From contig DAOVQG010000265.1 in assembly GCA_030628805.1 (NCBI GenBank), positions 1 to 6,584 on the forward strand: DNA of 6,584 bases, read 5' to 3'. A model generated the notes under the pieces. It worked only from the letters and a program-made list of their open reading frames with translations. It had not been told where the DNA came from and searched no databases. Of the stretch, positions 1 to 6,425 are shown piece by piece. Each line of letters opens with the position of its first letter. The stretch's first letter is position 1. This DNA is from JAGMDK01 sp023128695 (GTDB taxonomy: Bacteria; Planctomycetota; Phycisphaerae; UBA1845; Fen-1342). A program made the position numbers and the translations under genes.

Positions 1-80
1 GCCCACAGGCGCCGGGCACGCTCATCCAATGTGTCTTTCAGAGCCAAGTACCTCTGGCGGATTGCCTGTTCATCAATCAT
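1..80 (-). CDS. N-terminus of an ISAzo13-like transposase (partial, runs off window)
   Basis: Reading the minus strand from an ATG at 80 gives 26 full codons beginning MIDEQAIRQRYLALKD and ending ...DERARRLW, still open at the window edge. The pattern of an acidic start, then IRxRYxxL, then LDERxRRLW, matches my recollection of the N-terminus of ISAzo13-family transposases. Those are DDE enzymes that move an insertion sequence by cut-and-paste or copy-and-paste transposition. The catalytic domain lies outside the window, so activity cannot be judged. A GGGAG at 82-86 lies only 1 nt from the ATG, too close for a textbook ribosome binding site, so translation may be weak, as is common in insertion sequences. 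The gene follows the nitrilase-like gene on the same strand, 56 nt after its stop. The family call rests on a short stretch and could be another transposase or a DUF with a similar start. Confidence 0.62.
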   Translation of the reverse strand, partial: MIDEQAIRQRYLALKDTLDERARRLW

Positions 81-136
81 ACTCCCGTATATCGACAAAG
101 TAGTGAGAATTACTTTAGGTTATTTCGTTACGTACT
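81..136. mobile_element. Probable 5' end region of the insertion sequence
   Basis: This AT-rich 56-bp stretch separates the stop of the nitrilase-like gene from the transposase start. If the transposase belongs to an insertion sequence, its terminal inverted repeat should lie here or just inside the neighbouring gene. I cannot identify the exact terminus because the other end of the element is outside the window, so no inverted repeat pair or target duplication can be compared. The base composition is clearly lower in GC than the flanking gene. Confidence 0.35.
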
Positions 137-2506
137 CTAAGTAGCCATGTAGGCTCCAGGACACTCAGGGTTTTCGGCCAAAGTCACCGCAGAAAACGGA
201 TCTGCCAAGGGTGGATACTCAGGCACGCTTTCTCGGTCGGGATAGAGGGCCGGGCGCCAGTACCATGAGCCATCCGATTCGCGGTATTGCACGGCCAAAT
301 GGGTGCCGACGTGGTGGCCGGCGTGGAGCAACTCCTGCCCGGAGGATTCGCTGAATACCTCGGTTCGGTCGAGGTAGCAATTCGTCTGGCGGACGCCGTC
401 ATACAAAGGGTCATAAAAGTAACCCAGGTATTGCCAAGGCTCAGGCAATTCTGGATAATCCGCCCGGGTAGAATTCGCCTCAGAGGGAGGAGGCCGGCGC
501 CCTGGGTCGGATACCTCCACCTCCAATTGGACAACGTTGTTGTCCTCGCGCAGCTCCGCGATCTCATCGTCAGCATCTGCGACAATGGTGATCGTGTGTG
601 TCCCCGGCGTCGCTACCCACTCGCATGCGGAACAAAGAAAGCGATAGTCGAAATCCCAACTGCCGGTTGGCAGAGAACTCCACCTTTCGTACGCGACGCG
701 GTGCGTGCCTTGGGGATAAAGGTCAACAGCAAATCGCACATTGTATTCCGCGGTGTACGGTTCCAGAGCATTGTATGTAACAGCGCTGACTGAGACAAGC
801 TCACCGGCAACGGGATTCAACGGCACCAACGTAACCGCGGATTCCGGAAGACAAATGTCCGACTGCGTCAGCGGCGCGTACAATTCCGGTCTGCGGTTAT
901 CCCACAACTCCTGTTTGAGCTCTTGCAGGCTGGGCAGCAGAGCGAGATCAATGTCCGTAAGTACCAGTTCCTCTCCTCCTCCGGGTTCCACCTCATAAAA
1001 CGTCCCCTCCAGATACGTTCCATCCGCTGCAACGATCCCTACCTGAGGAGGGGAGCCGGGGTTGTTGTTCGCGTGGGCAGAGAATGCGATGGGAACCACG
1101 TTTTGCTTGGCCAAACTGGGCAAGATGAAGTCATGTGCATCTTCGCTGATGAAGAGTGTTCCATAGAAAAGGATGCCTGCTCCTTTTAATGCCTCCACCC
1201 GCGCGTACTCCGGCCCCATCACGGCCAGATCCCAGCAGACCAGTCCTCCAGAGCTGCCAAAGCCGGTGTCAAACAGGTCGAAATCGTCCGCCGGCCGTCC
1301 CGTATGCTGATAGTGTACCCCCGCGATATTCCCATCCGGGCCTACGATGACGTAAGAACTCCGGAAAACGTTCGCATGACCTTCGACACCGAGACTTATC
1401 CCTGCGATAATTGTCATGTTATGGTCTGCCGCAATCGAGCCTACGGTGCTGAGAAACTCGCCACTGGCCGCCTCCCCGATCGGCAAGTGGTCGGGATTCG
1501 CCAGATAGGCCTCCTGGGTGAGAACGACATGAGCACCGAGCTCCCCCGCCCGGTTCAGAACTGCTTGTTGGTGTTCCCAGGTACCGCATTTAGGATCAGG
1601 ATACTCGCCTACACATTGAACGCACGCGATAGTGAGGGTTAGTGAGTGCGGATCAATGACGTGTCCCTCTGCAAGCGCGGCAACCGCATATGGATCGCGG
1701 CGTGCAAACAACTCCTCACGACTGTTGTATTGTGACAGGCAAGAAGGCGTAATACTTTGGAGATCAACGCTGGCGCTGACGACGCACGACCCATCACCCG
1801 GGGCCGCCAACGGACGGCCGTCAAGTCGCAGTATGTTGGCTGCCCATGCTCCGCCGGGTTCTACGAGGCCGGCCATCGCCACGTAATAGGCATCGAAGAC
1901 AGCAGCCTCCCCAAGTCGAACCGCCGGCAGTGGCTCGTCTCCCGAGTCGCCCTCGTAGCCATACAACAAGAGTTCCGCGCCGCGCAGGGTGAGGATGCGC
2001 GCCGCCTCACGGAATTGAAGGTCATATCCCAAGAGTACTCCGATCGTGCCAAAATCAGTCTGGAAGACAGGAAGTTGGTCGCCTGGAGACACACCCATGG
2101 ATTGATCTTCAGGAGACACATGTGTCTGACGATAGGTCCCGGCCAGTAGACCGGCGCGGCTGATGATCAGAGCGGTGTTGTAGAGATCTCCGTTGGAGGA
2201 TTCCGGAATTGGGACAACGACATACATGTCGTAGTCATCAGCAATAGGAGAGAGGGTTTGAAAAACGAAACCGGCAGTCGTTTGTGGAACCAGCCCAGCA
2301 ACACCCATTGGCAGGAGAACAAGGTCCGCACCTTCCTGACCCGCTTCATTTACGAGTGCTGTTGCCTGAAAGAATGTCGAACCCTCCTCAAGCTGGATAG
2401 CAGCAATGTTGGATTCGCTAGCCCAACCCGGATGAGTAAAGGCGAGAACGAAAACAGCTATGGCCAGACACAATTGCCCTCTTATCCAGTGACGGGACAG
2501 CATCAT
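137..2506 (-). CDS. Exported tandem nitrilase-like protein with CARDB-like domain
   Basis: This 789-residue protein starts at the ATG at 2506, the first of two adjacent ATGs. The start is chosen because a signal peptide follows at once: positive residues (RHWIRG), a hydrophobic core at about 11-23 and a possible cleavage after PGWA (29). An open frame continues 109 codons upstream, but that part is low-complexity and precedes the signal peptide. Residues about 33-250 and 290-525 are two carbon-nitrogen hydrolase (nitrilase) folds. The family hydrolyses nitriles or amides with a Glu-Lys-Cys triad. In domain 1 the three sites read M67, Q127 and G160, so it should be inactive. Domain 2 keeps E332 and C424 (VCWDL) but has H401 where Lys is expected. 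Residues about 556-666 resemble a CARDB adhesion-type beta-sandwich (THTITIVADADDEIAELREDNN). After a Pro-rich linker, about 680-789 is an unrecognised module. A role in binding or scaffolding outside the cytoplasm is inferred; weak amidase activity in domain 2 cannot be excluded. No strong ribosome binding site is visible. Confidence 0.85.
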   Translation of the reverse strand: MMLSRHWIRGQLCLAIAVFVLAFTHPGWASESNIAAIQLEEGSTFFQATALVNEAGQEGADLVLLPMGVAGLVPQTTAGFVFQTLSPIADDYDMYVVVPIPESSNGDLYNTALIISRAGLLAGTYRQTHVSPEDQSMGVSPGDQLPVFQTDFGTIGVLLGYDLQFREAARILTLRGAELLLYGYEGDSGDEPLPAVRLGEAAVFDAYYVAMAGLVEPGGAWAANILRLDGRPLAAPGDGSCVVSASVDLQSITPSCLSQYNSREELFARRDPYAVAALAEGHVIDPHSLTLTIACVQCVGEYPDPKCGTWEHQQAVLNRAGELGAHVVLTQEAYLANPDHLPIGEAASGEFLSTVGSIAADHNMTIIAGISLGVEGHANVFRSSYVIVGPDGNIAGVHYQHTGRPADDFDLFDTGFGSSGGLVCWDLAVMGPEYARVEALKGAGILFYGTLFISEDAHDFILPSLAKQNVVPIAFSAHANNNPGSPPQVGIVAADGTYLEGTFYEVEPGGGEELVLTDIDLALLPSLQELKQELWDNRRPELYAPLTQSDICLPESAVTLVPLNPVAGELVSVSAVTYNALEPYTAEYNVRFAVDLYPQGTHRVAYERWSSLPTGSWDFDYRFLCSACEWVATPGTHTITIVADADDEIAELREDNNVVQLEVEVSDPGRRPPPSEANSTRADYPELPEPWQYLGYFYDPLYDGVRQTNCYLDRTEVFSESSGQELLHAGHHVGTHLAVQYRESDGSWYWRPALYPDRESVPEYPPLADPFSAVTLAENPECPGAYMAT
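2420..2506 (-). other. Signal peptide of the nitrilase-like protein
   Basis: The first 29 residues from the 2506 start show a classical Sec layout: a short positively charged region (RHWIRG), a hydrophobic stretch (LCLAIAVFVLAF) and a small residue at the likely cleavage point after GWA. There is no cysteine just after the core, so a lipoprotein is not suggested. This segment fixes the gene start, because an N-terminal extension of 109 residues would bury it inside the protein. Confidence 0.75.
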
Positions 2507-3364
2507 CTCTGACGGCTGCTGGACGGTTCGATGTCCTTCGAGTGGAGACCTATGGGAAGCTGTACCATCCATCTTGCAAGGATACTTATGCGAGCGAAAG
2601 TATCGTCCCGGCTCCACATAGGAGGAGTTAATGATCTGATTGTCTGTAACCACTCGACACATGAGAAACCTCCAGAGACAGCTCGCGCTATCCCACCATT
2701 CCCTCTTCTTATCTATAGACATGGCCTGCCGATGCGTGACAGTGCGAGACAAGCCCTCCCGGGTGGACGCCCGGAGTGGCGGCCGTCTGTGCTCAACCGG
2801 ATTGGCGCTGTCATGTGGCATGGCTCCCCTCACCGGGGCTGCCAGGGCCTCGTGGGAGAATCAGTTGTTGCGGAGTCTCGACACGTCTCCAGTATACCAC
2901 CGGAGGGCTCGCACATCAAGGGCGCGTCCACTTTCGCAGCGATTCCGCAGGTCCGGTGGCAGGGTGAGATGAGCCAAGGGATTGCGGTCGAATTGTGCTT
3001 GGGCAGGTTCGCGGGGGCGTTTGGCGGGGCGGGGGAGGTGCACGAGGCCGGCACGCCGCGGTGGCGCGTTGGGGATCAGGAGACTGGGACGAGCAAGGGC
3101 GTGCGCTTGCTTGCAGCCCGGCGGGGCGCGGGGCGCCGCCGCCGCGTCCTCCACTGTTGAGCGTGCCTCGCCGGTGTCTTGGTCCCGTTCAGACGCTACC
3201 AGGTAGATGAAATGGACAAGATGAGCAACGATAATCGCGCCAATGACTCCGACCAAGTAGGCGGGGAATAGACATTGCTTGACGCCGGGCGTGAGAACCG
3301 TTCACATATCATGCCGCTACGCGATCGCCGCGGACGACCGCGGTGCGAAGCAAGGAACGAGGAA
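2507..3364. other. Intergenic region without a convincing gene
   Basis: This 858-bp gap separates two divergently oriented genes, so it must hold both promoters. Open frames exist on both strands but look incidental: they overlap each other, are Arg/Pro/Gly-rich and carry no recognisable motif. The least implausible is a minus-strand frame from a TTG at 3256 to 2861. It opens with a hydrophobic run (residues about 2-22) preceded by FPAY, followed by an Ala/Pro/Arg-rich tail and no ribosome binding site. On the plus strand a TTGACG at 3279-3284 could be a -35 element, but no -10 sits at standard spacing. Positions 3000-3150 are very GC-rich. Nothing more definite can be seen. Confidence 0.5.
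3352..3356 (+). promoter_or_regulatory. Ribosome binding site for the small membrane protein
   Basis: AAGGA lies 8 nt before the ATG at 3365, an ideal Shine-Dalgarno spacing. It decides the start in favour of 3365 over the in-frame ATGs at 3275 and 3311, neither of which has a comparable site. The residues they would add are Arg-rich and look like translated leader. Confidence 0.6.
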
Positions 3365-3805
3365 ATGCCTGACCCAAACGAGCAAGGCAATCCGCCAGCC
3401 GCGCAGGAGAGCGTCGACCGCTGGCGGGAGTTCCTCACTCTTCGTATGGAGCAGATGCACTCCTATCACGACCACAAGGAGAACATGGCCCATGCGGCAC
3501 TTCTTCTGAATCTCGGTCTCGTCGGTGCGATGCTGAGCGCGGACAAGGCGTTTCCCACTTGGATCGGGGATAAATGCGTATGTTCGCGCATGGCAGGTAT
3601 GCTCGCCATCCTCGCAATCTGGTTCCTTATCCACATCTATATGCGCTGGCAACTACGCAAGCGCAGGATCGCCGCAAATTACAACAATGCATTCCTGAAA
3701 GTTCTTCGCGCGTGGGCAGGAAATCCACCACGCGAAATAACCGTTTTCGGCGGGCCAGCCTCGGCTGTGACGGATTCTTGGGTGGGCCTGAAAAGCAGGA
3801 CATGA
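3365..3805 (+). CDS. Small two-segment membrane protein of unknown function
   Basis: I do not recognise this 146-residue protein as a named family. It starts at 3365, behind AAGGA at 8-nt spacing. Residues 1-30 are polar. At 33-43 lies a His/Lys-rich stretch, SYHDHKENMAH (H35, H37, K38, E39, H43). It runs directly into a first hydrophobic segment at about 42-59 (AALLLNLGLVGAML). A short loop contains CVC (71-73), and a second segment spans about 76-95 (MAGMLAILAIWFLIHIY). A strongly basic patch follows (RWQLRKRR, 94-101), suggesting that the C-terminal 45 residues are cytoplasmic. Both termini would then face the cytoplasm. The gene is convergent with the ABC-F gene and divergent from the nitrilase-like gene, so it is probably transcribed alone. 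The compact helix-TM-TM layout recalls small bacterial sensor or effector membrane proteins such as the SLATT/RipA-type groups, but I see no diagnostic motif and make no functional claim. Confidence 0.7.
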   Translation: MPDPNEQGNPPAAQESVDRWREFLTLRMEQMHSYHDHKENMAHAALLLNLGLVGAMLSADKAFPTWIGDKCVCSRMAGMLAILAIWFLIHIYMRWQLRKRRIAANYNNAFLKVLRAWAGNPPREITVFGGPASAVTDSWVGLKSRT

Positions 3806-4185
3806 AAAACGCATGAAAAGCGGGGCATAATACTGTTTCCCGCAGTCAGAACTCTACTGGCGGGAGCTTCTCGATCATCTCGCCGAAGGCATCTCGCACG
3901 ATCGCCGCGGGTTCGTCACGGCTGATGGCTTTGCCCGTGGGGGATGGGAATCGGAGGAGCATCCGTGGCCTCCCGCGGCAAGAGTCCCCAACACCCGCAC
4001 CGCCCGCGCGGCCAACCGCCGCCAAGAGCAAGCTCGGCCGCCGAACGTCGCTCGCGCACGAGAGAGCGCCCCTCAAGAAGCCAACAAAAAAAGGTGCGTT
4101 CACGGAGAATGTATATTGACTTCTTGCTTCATATAGGTGCCACCCGCCGACACTGGTTTGCGTGCCGACGTTGTCTGATTGACGA
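3806..4185. other. Intergenic region between convergent genes
   Basis: These 380 bp hold the 3' ends of the small membrane protein gene and the ABC-F gene, which converge. A possible 38-codon minus-strand frame lies at 3846-3962. An imperfect hairpin at 3839-3864 (arms CCCGCAGT and ACTgGCGGG, 9-nt loop) has no T-run on either side, so it is a poor terminator. No intrinsic terminator for either gene is evident. Positions 4104-4185 are AT-richer and otherwise featureless. Confidence 0.5.
3846..3962 (-). CDS. Possible 38-residue ORF or 3' remnant of a lost gene
   Basis: A minus-strand frame begins at an ATG at 3962, with GGGAGG at 3969-3974 spaced 6 nt upstream, and ends with TGA at 3846-3848. 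The peptide is MLLRFPSPTGKAISRDEPAA... to ...EMIEKLPPVEF. Its last 30 codons use GC-ending codons and give a balanced, helix-like composition (AAIVRDAFGEMIEKL). This reads like the C-terminus of a real protein, whereas the sequence upstream of the ATG in the same frame does not. It could be a genuine small gene with a good ribosome binding site, the surviving 3' end of a decayed gene, or chance in GC-rich DNA. I do not recognise the peptide. It lies upstream of nothing on its strand and does not overlap its neighbours. Confidence 0.28.
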   Translation of the reverse strand: MLLRFPSPTGKAISRDEPAAIVRDAFGEMIEKLPPVEF

Positions 4186-6183
4186 TCACTCCTTTTCCAC
4201 CCGCGCGTGCCAAGCTTGCTCGGCGGCGGCCAGCTCTTCCTTCAACGTACCAAACTCCTCCCGCAACTGCCCGATCTGCTCGGGGTTCTTGTAGACCTCC
4301 GGATCGCCGAAGCGCTCGTTCAATGCTCGAATCCGCTCCTCACGCTGCGTGATATAGGCTTCCAGCTCGGCCAGGCTCAACTTGTCAAACGGCGACTTCT
4401 CTTTCGTGCGCTGGTCTGGTTTTCGTCCTTTGCCTCCCGCGCCGCCGCTCTTTCCGGGCTTGACCTTCTCCTCCTTCGCCGTCTCTGCCGCCGTCTTCTC
4501 CAGTTCGGTCTTCTCGATGTAGTACGTGTAATTGCCGTTGTAGAGCTGGTGCTCGCCGAGCCGGATCAGCAGCAGTTTCTCGGCGATACGGTCGATGAAA
4601 TAACGATCGTGGCTGACGACAACGATTGTGCCGGGGAACTCGCTGAGGGCGGCCTCCAGGGCCTCGCGTGAGGGGATGTCCAGGTGGTTGGTGGGCTCGT
4701 CGAGGATCAGCATATCGGGGGCATTGAGGATCAGCTTCATGAATCGTACTCGTGCCTGCTCGCCGCCGGAGAGGTCCCCGACGCGTTTGAACGGATCCTC
4801 ATCGGTGAACAGGAAGCGGGCGGCGTAGTTGCGGGCGTCGCGTTCGAGGAAGTCCGGCCGCACCGCTTGGATTTCCTCCACGATCGTCTTTTCAGGGTCC
4901 AGCTCCTCGGACTCCTGGGCGAAGTAACCGACGCGGGCCGTTGACGCGATTTTCGTGCTGCCCGCGTCCGGCTCAACCTGGCCGAGTATGATTTTCAGCA
5001 ACGTCGTTTTGCCGGTGCCGTTCGGGCCGGTGATGCCCAGCCGCTGCCCGCTCCAGACCTCCAGCGACAGATCCGCCAGCAGCAGCTTCTCATCGTACTG
5101 CTTGCGCACATCCTCGACGTGGATGATCTCCTTGTTGCCACGACCGGCGGGCGAGACGCCCGCGCTACCCTGACGGGAGCCGGCGGGCGAGACGCCCGCG
5201 CTACCCTTGCGGTGCAGGTCGGCGAACTTGATCTTCACCGTCTGCGTCTCGGCCGGCTTTTCCAGCACGAATTCGCCCGCTTCGAGGCGGCGTTGCAGGC
5301 GTTTCAGCCGGCCCTGGGCCTGTTTGGTTCGCTGCCCGGCCATGTGCTTGGTGATGAACGCCTGCTCCCGTTCAAGGAACTCCTTGTCCTGTTCGTAGCG
5401 GCGCCGCTGCGTCAACATCCGCACCTCGCGCGTCCGGACATAGTTCGAGTAGTTACCCGGGTAAGAATGCACTCGCCGGCCGATGACCTCCATTGTCCGC
5501 TCGGCCAGCCGATCGAGCAGGTAGCGATCGTGCGAAATGATGACTGCCCCGCCGTGGTGACTCGCGAGGAACTTCTCCAGCCAGCGCACGGCGTCGATAT
5601 CGAGATGATTGGTTGGCTCGTCGAGCAGCAGGAATTGCCGCTCCTGTAAAAGCAGCTTGCCCAGCGCCGCCCGGCACTTCTGCCCGCCAGATAGCGCCGA
5701 CACCGGCAGCTCGTAATCCGCGGGCGAAAACCCCAGCCCGCCCAGCACTTCATTCAACCGCTGCTCGAACGTATACCCGCCGGCGGCCTCAAAGCGGGCA
5801 TTGATCTTATCGTACTGCTGCATGAGTGTGTACAGGTGCGGCCCGTCGTGCTCGTCGGCGATCTGCTCCGCCAGCGCCTGCAACTTCCGCTCCAAGGCCA
5901 TCAAATCGCCGAACGCTTCGGCTACCGCGTCCTTCAACGTCGTGGCGGGTGCGATATCCGGCTCCTGCGGGAGGTACCCCACCTCCAGCCCCTTGGAGAG
6001 CGTGACCGTCCCCAGGTCCGGCCGGAGCAGGCCGGCGATCAGCTTGAACAACGTGGTTTTGCCGACGCCGTTGGCCCCGATCAGCGCGACCGTCTCGCCG
6101 GTGTGCAGGTCGAGCGAGACGTTGTCGAGCACGACCTGCCCGCCGAACTGTTTGGTCACGTTTTGTAGTCGAATCGAACCCAT
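4186..6183 (-). CDS. ABC-F family ATP-binding protein (ribosome-associated)
   Basis: This is a complete 665-residue soluble twin-ATPase protein of the ABC-F class. The class binds the ribosomal E site and modulates translation or protects against antibiotics; it has no membrane domain and is not a transporter. ATPase domain 1 has Walker A GANGVGKT (36-43), Q-loop Q73, signature LSGGQ (164-168), Walker B LLLDEP with catalytic E189, and H-loop H218. A charged helical linker follows (about 250-305, EREQAFITKHMAGQRTKQAQ), the P-site tRNA interaction motif of the family. Domain 2 has Walker A GPNGTGKT (386-393), Q423, LSGGEQ (471-476), E496 and H525. A Lys/Gly-rich stretch (565-597) leads to a C-terminal coiled coil (about 600-662), as in Uup/YheS-type members. 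All catalytic residues are intact. The odd part is an insert at 327-349 with two GSAGVSPA repeats. Start 6183 is the only in-frame ATG nearby; its ribosome binding site is weak, with GGGGGAA about 18 nt upstream. Subfamily (Uup, YheS, EttA or resistance type) is not decidable by eye, so no symbol is given. Confidence 0.95.
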   Translation of the reverse strand: MGSIRLQNVTKQFGGQVVLDNVSLDLHTGETVALIGANGVGKTTLFKLIAGLLRPDLGTVTLSKGLEVGYLPQEPDIAPATTLKDAVAEAFGDLMALERKLQALAEQIADEHDGPHLYTLMQQYDKINARFEAAGGYTFEQRLNEVLGGLGFSPADYELPVSALSGGQKCRAALGKLLLQERQFLLLDEPTNHLDIDAVRWLEKFLASHHGGAVIISHDRYLLDRLAERTMEVIGRRVHSYPGNYSNYVRTREVRMLTQRRRYEQDKEFLEREQAFITKHMAGQRTKQAQGRLKRLQRRLEAGEFVLEKPAETQTVKIKFADLHRKGSAGVSPAGSRQGSAGVSPAGRGNKEIIHVEDVRKQYDEKLLLADLSLEVWSGQRLGITGPNGTGKTTLLKIILGQVEPDAGSTKIASTARVGYFAQESEELDPEKTIVEEIQAVRPDFLERDARNYAARFLFTDEDPFKRVGDLSGGEQARVRFMKLILNAPDMLILDEPTNHLDIPSREALEAALSEFPGTIVVVSHDRYFIDRIAEKLLLIRLGEHQLYNGNYTYYIEKTELEKTAAETAKEEKVKPGKSGGAGGKGRKPDQRTKEKSPFDKLSLAELEAYITQREERIRALNERFGDPEVYKNPEQIGQLREEFGTLKEELAAAEQAWHARVEKE
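5144..5171. repeat. In-gene hairpin repeat, copy 1
   Basis: This 28-bp unit contains GCGGGCG-AGA-CGCCCGC, a 7-bp inverted repeat with a 3-nt loop, followed by GCTACCCT. An identical copy begins 36 bp later. On the minus strand it encodes GSAGVSPA of the ABC-F protein; in other frames it gives GRDARAT-like peptides. Peptides of this kind recur across Verrucomicrobiota and Planctomycetota proteins in my recollection, which suggests a dispersed repeat that tolerates insertion in coding DNA. Confidence 0.8.
5180..5207. repeat. In-gene hairpin repeat, copy 2
   Basis: This is a perfect 28-bp match to the unit at 5144-5171, separated from it by 8 bp (GACGGGAG). The 36-bp period is a multiple of three, so the reading frame of the ABC-F gene is kept and the linker gains a second GSAGVSPA. 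Perfect identity between copies suggests a recent duplication. Confidence 0.8.
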
Positions 6184-6239
6184 GAGCCCATGGTAGCATG
6201 TTCCCCCAGTTGGCGCGGAGCGCCTGGTGCTGGAACAGC
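6184..6239. other. Leader of the ABC-F gene
   Basis: These 56 bp lie between the ABC-F start and the large palindrome. Read on the minus strand they contain GGGGGAA about 18 nt before the start codon and two out-of-frame ATGs (at 6199 and 6191). No clear promoter hexamers are visible. The promoter may lie within or beyond the repeat cluster. Confidence 0.4.
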
Positions 6240-6355
6240 TAAAGCAGTTTCAAAAAACATCTGGCGTCCGTTGGGAGGGCGAGGCTCCTGCCGAGCCGCG
6301 GCTCGCCGGGAGGCTTGCCCTCCCAAAGCAATGGACTTTTACTGAAATTGCTCTA
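6240..6355. repeat. Large imperfect palindrome, MITE-like
   Basis: The two halves, 6240-6298 and 6299-6355, are near reverse complements centred on GAGCCGCGGCTC (6293-6304, perfect). The inner arms contain TTGGGAGGGC and its complement GCCCTCCCAA. The outermost arms are TAAAGCAGTTTCA versus TAGAGCAATTTCA when the right side is reversed, 11 of 13 identical. A few mismatches and a short gap lie between. One reading frame through it gives EGKPPGEPRLGRSLALP-like peptide, resembling the GEAPAEPR repeats I associate with Verrucomicrobiota and Planctomycetota. It has no gene of its own. As RNA it would fold into a long hairpin. It could be a non-autonomous mobile repeat or a REP-like element. Confidence 0.75.
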
Positions 6356-6357
6356 AA

Positions 6358-6407
6358 TGACCGTGTGCAGTCTTGCGCCGGATGACTATGTGCCGTCTTG
6401 CGCCGGT
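6358..6407. repeat. Tandem duplication of a 25-bp unit
   Basis: Units 6358-6382 and 6383-6407 are adjacent and match at 21 of 25 positions. They share the core GTCTTGCGCCGG. The repeat abuts the right edge of the large palindrome almost directly. No function is recognised; it could be a degraded variable-number repeat. Confidence 0.6.
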
Positions 6408-6425
6408 CCGGTGCTCGTACGGCCG

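Noticed and set aside
2531..3160. 209-codon plus-strand open frame
   Set aside because: It overlaps the upstream part of the nitrilase-like frame, has no recognisable domain, and ends in an Arg/Gly-rich run typical of GC-rich non-coding DNA.
3279..3312. Promoter for the small membrane protein (TTGACG plus TATCAT)
   Set aside because: The spacing between the hexamers is 22 nt, too long for a standard sigma-70 promoter.
3839..3864. Hairpin as a terminator between convergent genes
   Set aside because: The stem is short with a bulge and neither side carries a T-run, so an intrinsic terminator is not supported.
4117..4133. Promoter TTGACT...TATAGG
   Set aside because: The two hexamer-like strings are only about 10 nt apart and no plus-strand gene follows.
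5119..5649. 176-codon plus-strand frame opposite the ABC-F gene
   Set aside because: It is antisense to conserved ATPase coding sequence whose motifs are intact on the minus strand; the frame is a GC-rich shadow.
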